From: F23-B02 sp963650165
Lineage (GTDB): Bacteria > Bacillota > Clostridia > Oscillospirales > Oscillospiraceae
Direction: 5' to 3'
DNA length: 64,000 nucleotides
Assembly (NCBI GenBank): GCA_963650165.1
Contig: CAVJKX010000001.1
Span: 62,001 to 126,000, forward strand
This document shows, one piece after another, positions 26,255 through 34,094 of this stretch. The translations under genes and the position numbers were made by a program. Positions within the stretch are counted from its first letter, which is position 1. Each line of letters opens with the position of its first letter. The notes below the pieces were generated by a model. The model did no database searches. It was not told the origin of the DNA and saw nothing but the letters and a program-made list of their open reading frames with translations.

Positions 26255-26856
26255 CAGTGCATCTTCCTTAAAAAGCTCGGGCGGTGTATCTCACAGGGGC
26301 CGTATTCGCGCAGAGCCTCATAGTGGAGCTTCGTGCCGTAGCCCTTGTGCTTTTCAAAGTGATACTCGGGGTATTTTTCCGCCATTTTGAGCATATACCG
26401 GTCACGCGTGACCTTGGCCAGAATCGACGCTGCTGCTATGTCCGCGCATTTCGCGTCGCCCTTTACGACGCAGCGGCTGGGCATTTTTATCGCCGAATTC
26501 CGGTTTCCGTCAATAAGCGCAAGCTCGGGCCTTACGCTGAGCTTATCGATGGCTCTGTTCATTGCAAGCATTGCAGCGTTTAAAATGTTTATCTCCTCGA
26601 TCTCCGCAACGTCGGCAAACGCTATGCCATAGCTCACCGCCTCGGCGCAGATCGTGTCAAACAGCTTATCGCGCTTTTTCTCCGTAAGCTTTTTAGAGTC
26701 GTTGAGACCGTCGATCACAAGGCCGCGCGGCAGGATCACCGCCGCTGCGCACACGGGTCCCGCAAGCGGGCCGCGTCCAGCCTCGTCAACGCCGCAGATG
26801 AGCCCGACACCGCTGTCGTATATCTCGTTTTCAAGCTTCCACAGCTCTGTCATCAC
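26254..26856 (-). CDS. rnhB: Ribonuclease HII
   Basis: 200 aa. Active-site motif CGVDEAGRGPLAGP with the DE pair, ILAKVTRDRYM in the middle and a C-terminal HKGYGTKLHYEAL. It removes ribonucleotides and RNA primers from DNA. It overlaps the rbgA stop by ATGA. Confidence 0.97.
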   Translation of the reverse strand: MMTELWKLENEIYDSGVGLICGVDEAGRGPLAGPVCAAAVILPRGLVIDGLNDSKKLTEKKRDKLFDTICAEAVSYGIAFADVAEIEEINILNAAMLAMNRAIDKLSVRPELALIDGNRNSAIKMPSRCVVKGDAKCADIAAASILAKVTRDRYMLKMAEKYPEYHFEKHKGYGTKLHYEALREYGPCEIHRPSFLRKMH

Positions 26857-27722
26857 GGTTTCTCCAGACTTATCCTGCCGAGCTTTCCGTCGTGATACTC
26901 GCCCAGCAGCGTATTTGCCATGCGCTCAATGTCGTATTCGCCTTTTGATACAAGAAAGCCGCGCTTTTTTGCGGCGGCCTCAAGAAGCTCAAAGCCGTTT
27001 GCCTCCGGGTCCGGCTCGAACTTATAGCGTGCGGTGAGCGCCTCGGGATACATTTCCCGCAGACGCAGCATGAAGTTTGCAGCCAGCGTTTCCTTATCGA
27101 GCACGTCTGACTTTATCGCGTTCGTTATGGCCAGCATCTCGCCGACCTCCTGCGAATCAAACTTCGGCCAGAGTATGCCCGGCGTGTCCAGAAGGTCAAG
27201 GCCCCTGTCGATATTTATCCACTGCTTGCCGCGCGTAACGCCGGGCTTATCGCCGGCTATAGCCGCCTTACGCCTTGCGACCTTGTTTATGAACGTGGAT
27301 TTTCCGACGTTCGGTATGCCGAGGATCATGACGCGCATAGGGCGGTTGATCTGCCCCTTTGCTGTGTAATCGGCGATCTTGTCCTTCAGAAGCTCGCGCA
27401 GAGCCGGTGCAAAACCGTTCACTCCCCTGCCGCTTTTGGCGTCGGTCTCCAGTATTTTTATTCCCTGTGCTTCGAAAAATTCATGCCACTGTGCGGTGAT
27501 CTTCGGATCGGCAAGGTCGCAGCGGTTCAGGATTATAAGCCTCGGCTTTCCGGCGGCGAGACGGTCGATATCAGGGTTGCGGCTTGATCTCGGTATTCTC
27601 GCGTCAAGGATCTCGCACACGGCATCGACCTGCTTAATGCTGTCCTCTATCATGCGCTGGGCCTTGGTCATGTGGCCGGGGAACCACTGGATATTCATTT
27701 TTTCGTAGTTTACGCCGTCCAT
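26853..27722 (-). CDS. rbgA: Ribosome biogenesis GTPase YlqF/RbgA
   Basis: 289 aa circularly permuted GTPase: G4 ILNRCDLAD comes before G1 GIPNVGKST and G3 DTPGILWPK. It helps 50S maturation. I set the start at 27722 (MDGVNYEKMNIQWF) because GGAG lies 6 bases upstream and the codon is one base past the lepB stop; the ATG at 27698 (MNIQWFPGH) is closer to the family start but lacks an SD. Confidence 0.94.
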   Translation of the reverse strand: MDGVNYEKMNIQWFPGHMTKAQRMIEDSIKQVDAVCEILDARIPRSSRNPDIDRLAAGKPRLIILNRCDLADPKITAQWHEFFEAQGIKILETDAKSGRGVNGFAPALRELLKDKIADYTAKGQINRPMRVMILGIPNVGKSTFINKVARRKAAIAGDKPGVTRGKQWINIDRGLDLLDTPGILWPKFDSQEVGEMLAITNAIKSDVLDKETLAANFMLRLREMYPEALTARYKFEPDPEANGFELLEAAAKKRGFLVSKGEYDIERMANTLLGEYHDGKLGRISLEKP

Positions 27723-27723
27723 A

Positions 27724-28305
27724 TCATTCTCCGTCAGGAACGCCGATGGAGTCAAGCGGGAACACGCGCAGCAGCACCTTGCCGACTATCAGGCGCTCAT
27801 CGACCATACCGATCTCGGCTCTGCGGCTGTCGGACGAGGCGTTGCGGTTATCGCCCATGACGAACACGCAGCCCTCGGGAACCGTCTGCGGGCCCTGAAA
27901 ATCAAGCTGGTTCTTGGTGAGCTCGGCAATGTACGGCTCGTCAAGAAGCTCACCGTCAACATAAACGCGGCCGCGTTCAAAATCTATATCAATTGTCTGC
28001 CCCTCGGTTGCAATGACGCGCTTTACGAGCGCCTCGGGCTTATACTCGTCCTTGCGGAAGATGATTATATCTCCCTGCTTGGGCGTATAGAGTATATCGG
28101 ACACTACAAGCTTGTCCCCGTCGATGAGCGTCGGATTCATCGAATCGCCGGAAACATCGACTATGCGGAAGAAAAATACGAACACGATGATGCAGATGAT
28201 AAGTGCGAACACAAGGCTCTGCATCCAGTCGTATATCTCGCCGCGCGCCGTCGTCTCCGTCTTGGCAGCCTCGGGCTTTTTGACTAAATCCTTGTTTTTT
28301 TTCAT
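27724..28305 (-). CDS. lepB: Signal peptidase I
   Basis: 193 aa. A charged cytoplasmic N-terminus (MKKNKDLVKKP) is followed by one membrane helix (about residues 30-50) and an extracellular catalytic domain. The catalytic Ser is in VSGDSMNPTL and the Lys in VKRVIATEGQ; GDNRNASSDSR is box E. It cleaves signal peptides. ATG 28305 was chosen for its AGAGGT SD. Confidence 0.96.
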   Translation of the reverse strand: MKKNKDLVKKPEAAKTETTARGEIYDWMQSLVFALIICIIVFVFFFRIVDVSGDSMNPTLIDGDKLVVSDILYTPKQGDIIIFRKDEYKPEALVKRVIATEGQTIDIDFERGRVYVDGELLDEPYIAELTKNQLDFQGPQTVPEGCVFVMGDNRNASSDSRRAEIGMVDERLIVGKVLLRVFPLDSIGVPDGE

Positions 28306-28347
28306 TTTCTGATTACCTCTTGCTGAGTTTATAGAGCTTATCAATAT

Positions 28348-28377
28348 ATTATACACGATGAGTATGCTCCAAGGCAA
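28348..28377 (-). promoter_or_regulatory. Promoter of lepB-rbgA-rnhB-yraN
   Basis: Minus strand: -35 TTGCCT (28372-28377), 18-base spacer, -10 TATAAT (28348-28353). It starts directly behind the rplS terminator. Confidence 0.6.
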
Positions 28378-28408
28378 CAAAAAAAGCGGCCAAGGCCGCT
28401 TTTTTTGA
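28378..28408 (-). terminator. Intrinsic terminator of rplS
   Basis: GC-rich stem AGCGGCC/GGCCGCT with a two-base loop, flanked by A- and T-runs of seven or more. It works as a terminator on the minus strand right after rplS and is symmetrical. Confidence 0.85.
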
Positions 28409-28428
28409 ACCGATAAACAGGCCGGCGC

Positions 28429-28770
28429 TTACAGGCGCTCCTTGACCTTTGCTCTCTTACCGACGCGCTCACGCAGGTAGTACAGCTTTGCTCTGCGGAC
28501 CTTGCCGCGGCGAACCGTTTCTACGGAGACGATGGAGGGAGAGTGTACGGGGAAGACCTTCTCGCAGCCTACACCGTAGGAGATGCGGCGGACGGTGATG
28601 GTCTCGTTGATGCCGCCATGCTTCTTGGCAATGATGGTGCCTTCGAAAGCCTGGTTGCGCTCACGGCTGCCTTCTTTGACGCGAACGGTGATACGGACGG
28701 TATCGCCGACATTGAGCTCGGGCAGTTCGGGCTTCATGTACTGCTCGCTGAGAATTTTGATCAGATCCAT
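28429..28770 (-). CDS. rplS: 50S ribosomal protein L19
   Basis: 113 aa, the normal length, with the family motifs GDTVRITVRVKEG, RNQAFEGTIIAKKHGG and VRRGKVRRAKLYYLR. It lies at the 30S-50S interface. It is alone between its own promoter and terminator, unlike the usual trmD-rplS unit, and has a structured leader. Confidence 0.98.
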   Translation of the reverse strand: MDLIKILSEQYMKPELPELNVGDTVRITVRVKEGSRERNQAFEGTIIAKKHGGINETITVRRISYGVGCEKVFPVHSPSIVSVETVRRGKVRRAKLYYLRERVGKRAKVKERL

Positions 28771-28863
28771 AGTCTAATCCTTTCTATACTTTAGGCGTTC
28801 ATGCCGGAGGGCTCCCTTTCGGCCTCGGCAGAGGACCGCTTGATAGCCTGCGATATACGCAAG
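28771..28863 (-). ncRNA. Structured 5' leader of rplS (possible L19 leader)
   Basis: The roughly 93-nt leader holds at least two stems: AGCTTGCG with CGCAGGCT around TATAT, and GCCGAGG with CCTCCGGC downstream, ending just before the SD of rplS. L19 leaders that mediate autoregulation are described in Firmicutes. The match to that family is my inference. Confidence 0.4.
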
Positions 28864-28870
28864 CTCTAGT

Positions 28871-28899
28871 ATAATACCACAAGCGAGCCTGAAATGCAA
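28871..28899 (-). promoter_or_regulatory. rplS promoter
   Basis: Minus strand: -35 TTGCAT (28894-28899), 17-base spacer, -10 TATTAT (28871-28876). It begins 6 bases past the stop of the DUF2344 gene. Confidence 0.7.
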
Positions 28900-28905
28900 G
28901 CATTT

Positions 28906-29565
28906 TCAGCGAAAAACCGTCATATTTTCGTCGAATATCTCAAGCCGTCCGAACTTTGCAAAGTCGGGTGCGATATCCGGCGCAAGCTGACGGAGAGCCT
29001 CGGCTGTGAGCTCGGGGTTGAGCGTCGGCTCCTGCGCGGAAATGAGCGCCGACACCGTCACGCCGCGGTCCTTCGGCTCAAAGGATATCTCCCTTATCGC
29101 GGGGCGGATATCGCTCTGCCCCATGCCGCGCTTTGTCCTTTTCGTGATGATAAGGCTTTCGGCGGAGAAAAACTCGCCGAGCCTTTCGGCCATGACTTCG
29201 GCGCTGCGCTCGTCATACTCGAAAACGCCGGAAATTTGCAGCCATTTTATCTCCTTTACCTTACGCTCGGGCTCGTATACGTCGAGGACCTCGATCCCCT
29301 CGGGAAACTGACCTGAAAGACGCTCCCTTATCTCCCCGCAGGGCATTTCCTCGCGCATTTTGAAGTCCAGTATCTCGCACACGCTTTCGCAGCCTACCGA
29401 AAGCGGCAGCGCAATGGAGATATTTGGGTGGGGGTTAAAGCCCTCGGAGTATTTTAATCCGCATTCGGCGCGCATGAACGCGCGGGTTATCGTCCTCATA
29501 AGATCGAGGTGCGAGATGTATATCGCTCTTCCGGTTTTGGAAAACAGCATTCTGTACTTATCCAT
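28906..29565 (-). CDS. DUF2344 / TIGR03936 radical-SAM-associated protein
   Basis: 219 aa from ATG 29565 (GGAGG SD 9 bases upstream). The opening MDKYRMLFSKTGRAIYISHL and the GLKYSEGFNPHPNISIALPL motif are typical of TIGR03936. In Clostridia this gene directly follows TIGR03960, as here (8-base overlap), and the two are fused in some species. The biochemical role is unknown. Confidence 0.88.
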   Translation of the reverse strand: MDKYRMLFSKTGRAIYISHLDLMRTITRAFMRAECGLKYSEGFNPHPNISIALPLSVGCESVCEILDFKMREEMPCGEIRERLSGQFPEGIEVLDVYEPERKVKEIKWLQISGVFEYDERSAEVMAERLGEFFSAESLIITKRTKRGMGQSDIRPAIREISFEPKDRGVTVSALISAQEPTLNPELTAEALRQLAPDIAPDFAKFGRLEIFDENMTVFR

Positions 29566-31393
29566 CGCATTTTCCTCCCTTGAGAAGCCTTGCCGCGCCG
29601 CAGGCCGAGCACTGCCGGCGGCAGTCGGGCGAAAGCTGCGAGGCATACGCCTGCTCACGCTCATGCCACAGGTGCGCTCTGCGCACGCCGACATCGACGA
29701 TATCCCAGGGCATGACCTCATCCTCAGCGCGCTCGCGGTGGGCGTAGAACGTGGGATCGACTCCTGCATCGTCAAAGGCCTTCATCCAGCGCTCAAAGGA
29801 AAAGTAATCGCTCCAAGCCTCGAGCCTGCCGCCGGAGCGCCAGACGTTTTCGATGACCCTGCCCATGCGTCTGTCGCCGCGCGAGAGCGTGGCTTCGATA
29901 TAGCTTGTCTGCGGATCGTGCCAGTTATAGACGACGTTTTTGGCCCTTATATTTTCACGCAGAAGGTTTACCCTGCGTATGTACTCGTCCATGGTGACCT
30001 GCTTTTCCCACTGAAACGGACTGTGCGGCTTGGGAACAAAACAGGACGTGGAAACGGTTATGCGCACTCCCCTGTTTTTGTTCTTCGCGTACAGGCGCCA
30101 TGTGTGCAGCACCTGATTTGCAAGCTCGGCTATGCCGAGAACGTCCTCGTCGGTCTCGGTCGGCAGGCCGAGCATGAAGTAGAGCTTGATCGTGTTCCAG
30201 CCGCCCTCAAAGGCGAGCCGGCAGGTGTTGAGCAGGTCCTCTTCCCTGACGTTTTTATTTATCGCATCGCGCAGGCGCTGGCTTCCCGCCTCGGGCGCGA
30301 AGGTCAGGCCGCTTTTGCGCGTTTTCTGAATGCGGTGCATGATATCAATAGAAAAGTTATCGGCTCGCAGCGAGGGCAGCGAAAGTCCGATGCTGCGCGG
30401 CTCGCAGTATTCCAGAAGCTCGTCGCAGAGCTCGGACAGGTGCCGGTAGTCGCTTGAGCTGAGCGACAGCAGCGTTATATCCTGAAAGCCTGTGTTTTTC
30501 AGCAGTGCCTTGCCCTGCTCGGCGAGCAGCTCCGGCGATTTGGCTCTTATCGGCCTGTATGTATGCCCCGCCTGACAGAAGCGGCAGCCGCGCACGCAGC
30601 CGCGGAAGAGCTCAAGGTTAACTCTGTCGTGCACCACCTCGGTCGACGGAACGATCGGCGAAAGCGGAAAATGCACGGCATTCATGTCCGTGATAACGCG
30701 CTTTGTGACCCTGTCCGGCGCTGCGGGATCGACTTTGAAGCGATCTATCGTGCAGTCGTCACGGAGTACTGGGTCATAAAACGACGGCACGAGCACGCCG
30801 CCGATCTGCGCGGCCTTTTCAAGAAGCTCACGCTTTGTCCAGCCCTCGGCCTTTGCCGTGCGCAGGAGCTCAAGCAGCTCGTTGTTCATCTCCTCGCCCT
30901 CACCGAGCAGGAAAATGTCGATAAAATCGGCCATGGGCTCCGGGTTCAATGCCGCCGTGCCGCCCGCGATGACAAGCGGCAGCAGCTCATGCCTGTCGGC
31001 ACTGTGTATGGGAAGTCCCGCCATGTCGATCATGTCGAGTACCGTGGAATACGCCATCTCGTAGCCTATCGAAAAGGCCAGCACGTCGTGCTCCGATATC
31101 GGGTCTCCGCTTTCGAGCGCGTACAGCGGGATGCCGTTTTCCTTCATCAGCCCGTACATATCGCCCCAGGGCGCGTACACACGTTCGCACCAGACATAGC
31201 TGAGTTCGTTCATCGTCGAGTACAGTATGCCCATGCCGAGGTTTGACATGCCTATCTCATAGGTGTCGGGAAAGCAGAAGGCCAGACGCAGCTCGACCTC
31301 GTCCTTGTTTTTTATTATCTGATTGTATTCTCCCCCGGTGTAGCGCGCGGGCTTCTGCACCCTGGGCAGTATGCGTTCAAGTCGTTTATCCAT
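29558..31393 (-). CDS. TIGR03960 B12-binding/radical SAM protein
   Basis: 611 aa. The N-terminal half holds a B12-binding-like domain (residues about 30-190); the radical SAM cluster follows as GCVRGCRFCQAGHTYRP (CX3CX2C, around residue 260). Substrate unknown; the strict pairing with DUF2344 suggests tRNA/rRNA or protein modification, which is inference. The start is 31 bases past the SpoIVFB-like gene, an order conserved in Clostridia. Confidence 0.9.
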   Translation of the reverse strand: MDKRLERILPRVQKPARYTGGEYNQIIKNKDEVELRLAFCFPDTYEIGMSNLGMGILYSTMNELSYVWCERVYAPWGDMYGLMKENGIPLYALESGDPISEHDVLAFSIGYEMAYSTVLDMIDMAGLPIHSADRHELLPLVIAGGTAALNPEPMADFIDIFLLGEGEEMNNELLELLRTAKAEGWTKRELLEKAAQIGGVLVPSFYDPVLRDDCTIDRFKVDPAAPDRVTKRVITDMNAVHFPLSPIVPSTEVVHDRVNLELFRGCVRGCRFCQAGHTYRPIRAKSPELLAEQGKALLKNTGFQDITLLSLSSSDYRHLSELCDELLEYCEPRSIGLSLPSLRADNFSIDIMHRIQKTRKSGLTFAPEAGSQRLRDAINKNVREEDLLNTCRLAFEGGWNTIKLYFMLGLPTETDEDVLGIAELANQVLHTWRLYAKNKNRGVRITVSTSCFVPKPHSPFQWEKQVTMDEYIRRVNLLRENIRAKNVVYNWHDPQTSYIEATLSRGDRRMGRVIENVWRSGGRLEAWSDYFSFERWMKAFDDAGVDPTFYAHRERAEDEVMPWDIVDVGVRRAHLWHEREQAYASQLSPDCRRQCSACGAARLLKGGKCDG

Positions 31394-31424
31394 AAGCAGC
31401 TCCGAATATGTTTGTCCTTTGATT

Positions 31425-32018
31425 TTACAACAGGCTCATGCTTTTTACAATACCCGTTTGCGCAATTAAAAGCCATGCGGCGGATATAAGCAGCGCAAGT
31501 CCGAGCTCAGACGAGCGCAGGATAAGTCCGAGAAAAGCAGCTATAAGCGCAGAGGCTATTCCGGTAAGATACACTGCTCTCTCTGCCTTTTCGGCTGATA
31601 AGGCGCGGCACAGCAGGCAGTAAAGTGCCCTGCCGCCGTCAAGAGGCAGAGCAGGAAGCAGATTGTATGCCGTCAGGGCAAGGCTCATGCCGGCAGTGCG
31701 CAGAAGGAACTCATCGGCAGCGGCGCTGCCGTAAACGGCGCAGACATACGCAAGCGCAAGTCCGGCAAGCGGCCCTGCCAGCAGCACGATCACTTCACCC
31801 GCCGCGGAGCTGATCCCCGTTCCGGACATGCACAGTCCGGAGGAGTCAAAGCGCAGGCTCCTTATTCTCCCGCCCAAAGCGCATATTGCCGCAGCGTGTC
31901 CCGCTTCATGGACGGCTGCGGCGAAAATTACGGCAGCGAGGCTCTTTATGCCGCCGAAGAAATATACAAGCGACAAAACGAGTATCGCGCCTGGGCTCAG
32001 CGAAAAGCGGCGGCTCAT
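31425..32018 (-). CDS. SpoIVFB-like M50 intramembrane metalloprotease
   Basis: 197 aa with about six hydrophobic segments. HEAGH (His37, Glu38, His41) is the zinc motif, and NLLPALPLDGGRAL supplies the third ligand. SpoIVFB cleaves pro-sigma-K in the mother cell of Bacillus. It lacks the usual C-terminal CBS domain. The start codon overlaps the stop of the M23 gene (ATGA), the SpoIVFA-SpoIVFB arrangement. Orthology is likely but not proven. Confidence 0.8.
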   Translation of the reverse strand: MSRRFSLSPGAILVLSLVYFFGGIKSLAAVIFAAAVHEAGHAAAICALGGRIRSLRFDSSGLCMSGTGISSAAGEVIVLLAGPLAGLALAYVCAVYGSAAADEFLLRTAGMSLALTAYNLLPALPLDGGRALYCLLCRALSAEKAERAVYLTGIASALIAAFLGLILRSSELGLALLISAAWLLIAQTGIVKSMSLL

Positions 32019-32800
32019 ATGTAAAACTCGGGGTTGAGATACATTCCGCCGCACTCGAGCTCAAAGTGCAGATGCGGGCCCGTCGCGGCGCCTGTCGAGC
32101 CGACGAGTGCAATGGTATCGCCTTTCCTGACGCTGCCGCAGCTCATGCACAGCTCGCTGCAATGCGCATACAGTGTGCTCCAGCCGCCTGCGTGGTCGAT
32201 CATGACGTATTTTCCGAAGGAGTCCGACTCGCCCTGCGCGACGATAGTGCCGTCGGCAAAGGCCGTTACCGGCGTTCCGCTGTCGGCCGCAAGGTCCGTA
32301 CCGTAGTGGAATTTGACCTCGTTTTTGATCGGATGCATACGGTAGCCGAAGCCGGACGAGGTGACGCCCGAAACGGGGCTTGCGTAGTCGAACGGAAGCT
32401 CGGGCCGCTCATAGCTAACCGTTTCCGGCACTGGATAGTCCGAATACTCCGCCTGCGACTTCAAAAACGCCGCCACCGCCGGATGTTCGGTCTGCTGCGG
32501 CGCAGGCGCAGATGTTGGCACCGGCGTTGGTGCCGGTGTGGGCTCGGGTGTCGGCTGCCGGGTACTTTGACTTGCCGCCGGCTGCGCTGCCCTGTCAAAG
32601 CGCCGGAAAAATATCTCTATGACATCACCGTCTGCAAGGCTTCGGCCAAACTCTATAACGGTCTCGGTCTGCTCCCTTTCCATGCACAGCGTCTCGCTTA
32701 TCCCGTCGGATATCCTGTCCGCCAGTGCCGGAGACGCAAAGCGAACGGCGGTCAGGGCAATGAATATTGCCGCACATATATAAAGCTTTGTCCTGCTCAT
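32015..32800 (-). CDS. M23 (LytM) membrane peptidase, SpoIVFA-like
   Basis: 261 aa. One N-terminal membrane helix is followed by a low-complexity linker rich in PT and PA repeats (residues about 90-110) and a C-terminal LytM/M23 domain. All expected zinc and catalytic residues look present: HYGTDLA, the His of LYAH and HLHFE. It is positioned like spoIVFA. SD GAGGTGA precedes ATG 32800. Confidence 0.82.
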   Translation of the reverse strand: MSRTKLYICAAIFIALTAVRFASPALADRISDGISETLCMEREQTETVIEFGRSLADGDVIEIFFRRFDRAAQPAASQSTRQPTPEPTPAPTPVPTSAPAPQQTEHPAVAAFLKSQAEYSDYPVPETVSYERPELPFDYASPVSGVTSSGFGYRMHPIKNEVKFHYGTDLAADSGTPVTAFADGTIVAQGESDSFGKYVMIDHAGGWSTLYAHCSELCMSCGSVRKGDTIALVGSTGAATGPHLHFELECGGMYLNPEFYI

Positions 32801-32820
32801 GCCTGTCACCTCGGAAAACA

Positions 32821-32852
32821 GCTTATGATAAACTGTCACCGCTTATGATAAA
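32821..32852. repeat. 12-bp direct repeats, 20-bp period
   Basis: GCTTATGATAAA occurs at 32821-32832 and again at 32841-32852, identical and exactly 20 bases apart. It lies between the tRNA-Pro promoter (plus) and the M23-spoIVFB operon (minus). On the minus strand each repeat contains TATCATAAGC; the copy nearer the gene gives CATAAGCT, which fits a sigma-E style -10 of CATA-N3-T. It may be an operator or part of a sporulation promoter (inference). Confidence 0.5.
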
Positions 32853-32858
32853 TAATTC

Positions 32859-32887
32859 TTGACAAGTTAAGCTTCGCTTATTATAAT
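32859..32887 (+). promoter_or_regulatory. Consensus promoter of tRNA-Pro
   Basis: TTGACA (32859-32864), 17-base spacer, TATAAT (32882-32887): a perfect sigma-A consensus. The tRNA begins 13 bases after the -10. Confidence 0.9.
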
Positions 32888-32900
32888 ATAAAAGCTGTTT

Positions 32901-32976
32901 CGGGGTGTAGCGCAGTTGGTAGCGCGCTTGGTTCGGGACCAAGAGGCCGGGAGTTCAAGTCTCCCCACTCCGACCA
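32901..32976 (+). tRNA. tRNA-Pro (CGG)
   Basis: 76 nt including a genome-encoded CCA. Acceptor CGGGGTG pairs with CACTCCG (one G-T), anticodon stem CTTGG/CCAAG with loop TTCGGGA, anticodon CGG, and T-arm GGGAGTTCAAGTCTCCC. Cloverleaf folded by eye with all arms found. Confidence 0.95.
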
Positions 32977-32977
32977 G

Positions 32978-33014
32978 AAATGCAGGCTTTTTTAAAGCCT
33001 GCATTTTTATTTTT
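32978..33014 (+). terminator. Terminator of tRNA-Pro
   Basis: AAATGCAGGCTTT with its exact complement (13-bp stem, 3-base loop), then TTATTTTT. It follows directly on the CCA. Confidence 0.85.
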
Positions 33015-33038
33015 GCTGCTTTTGATTAAGAATATATG

Positions 33039-33069
33039 AAAAAACCTCTGCCTGTCGACAGAGGTTTTT
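33039..33069 (-). terminator. Terminator of tRNA-Gly
   Basis: CCTCTG and CAGAGG stem extended by A-T pairs, 8-base loop, with a T-run on the minus strand. It ends 3 bases beyond the tRNA-Gly CCA. Confidence 0.8.
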
Positions 33070-33072
33070 ATA

Positions 33073-33148
33073 TGGAGCGGGCAACGAGACTCGAACTCGC
33101 TACCTCCACCTTGGCAAGGTGGCGCTCTACCGGATGAGCTATGCCCGC
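33073..33148 (-). tRNA. tRNA-Gly (GCC)
   Basis: 76 nt with encoded CCA. Acceptor GCGGGCA/TGCCCGC, D-arm GCTC/GAGC, anticodon stem CCACC/GGTGG with loop TTGCCAA (anticodon GCC), T-arm GCGAG/CTCGT with TTCGAGT. All pairs checked by eye. Confidence 0.96.
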
Positions 33149-33164
33149 ACACGGAACGAGATAA

Positions 33165-33192
33165 ATAATACCACACTTTTCGGATTTGTCAA
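33165..33192 (-). promoter_or_regulatory. Promoter of tRNA-Gly
   Basis: Minus strand: -35 TTGACA (33187-33192), 16-base spacer, -10 TATTAT (33165-33170). It lies 17 bases upstream of the tRNA. Confidence 0.8.
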
Positions 33193-33217
33193 GCATTATT
33201 TATCCCGTTTTTCGCTT

Positions 33218-34084
33218 TTACTGATTATCGCTGATATCGCCGAAGCCCTTGCCGAAAACGTTTTTGGCATCGGTGATTATAAAGAAGGCGTTTTCGTCGA
33301 TATTCCTTATGATCTTGCGGATGTCGGCTATCTGCGTGCGCTTGACGACGCACAGCAGCACCTGCTTGTTCCGGTGCGAATACGCGCCCTCTCCCTCAAG
33401 GATGGTGACGCCGCGGTGCAGCCTGTCGGTAATATCCTTCACAAGCTGGTCGCTCTTTTCGCTTATGATATAGCAGACGTTGGAGTTATCAATACCGTAA
33501 AGCACAAGGTCAATGACCTTGGAGACTACAAACATTGAGATAACGGCGTACATAGCGCCCTCGATCTGCTTGAAGATGACGGCAAAGGCAATGATTATAA
33601 CGGCATCCGTGAGCATGAGCAGCGTTCCGAAGTTTATATACGGGAACTTCAGACGCACGAATTTTGCAACGATATCCGTTCCGCCGGTCGTGGTTCCGGC
33701 ATAGTAAATGATGCCGAGTCCGAAGCCCTTTACTGCACCGCCTATGATACAGGCAAGCAGCATATCGTCCGTCGGGCAGTAGTTTGTCAGCGCAAAGAGG
33801 TCGACGAGCACCGACGAAAGCATCATCCCGACAAATGACGACACGATGAATTTCGTTCCGAAATGCCGCCACGCCAATATGAAAAGCGGAATATTGAGAA
33901 CGATGTTCAGCACGCCGACGGGAAGCTCCGTCAGGTAGTTTATGATCATTGCTATACCGCTTACTCCGCCGACGATTATTGAGTTCGGGTACAGGAAAAA
34001 CTGAAATCCCGCGGCAAAGAGTACGGAGCCGAGAATGATCAGCGCGTACTGGATGACATATTCGCTTGCTTTTGTTGTTTTCAT
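33218..34084 (-). CDS. YitT family membrane protein (DUF2179)
   Basis: About 288 aa. Five to six membrane helices (from residue 10 to about 185), with the family motif AGFQFFLYPNSIIVGGVSG, are followed by a cytosolic DUF2179 domain. The transported or sensed molecule is unknown. ATG 34084 was chosen for its GAGGGGC SD. It begins 10 bases after parC, so it may ride on the parE-parC transcript. Confidence 0.9.
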   Translation of the reverse strand: MKTTKASEYVIQYALIILGSVLFAAGFQFFLYPNSIIVGGVSGIAMIINYLTELPVGVLNIVLNIPLFILAWRHFGTKFIVSSFVGMMLSSVLVDLFALTNYCPTDDMLLACIIGGAVKGFGLGIIYYAGTTTGGTDIVAKFVRLKFPYINFGTLLMLTDAVIIIAFAVIFKQIEGAMYAVISMFVVSKVIDLVLYGIDNSNVCYIISEKSDQLVKDITDRLHRGVTILEGEGAYSHRNKQVLLCVVKRTQIADIRKIIRNIDENAFFIITDAKNVFGKGFGDISDNQ

Positions 34085-34094
34085 AAGCCCCTCC

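Noticed and set aside
29571..29775. N-terminal extension of about 70 residues on the DUF2344 gene
   Set aside because: It overlaps the end of TIGR03960 in another frame; the true start at 29565 has a good SD and begins with the conserved MDKYRMLF.
32518..32570. Short-period GGTGT/GGCTC-like tract as a functional repeat
   Set aside because: It encodes the PT/PA-rich linker of the M23 protein and is explained by low-complexity protein sequence.
32901..33148. tRNA pair as an integration site
   Set aside because: No integrase, no duplicated tRNA 3' end and no change in base composition on either side.
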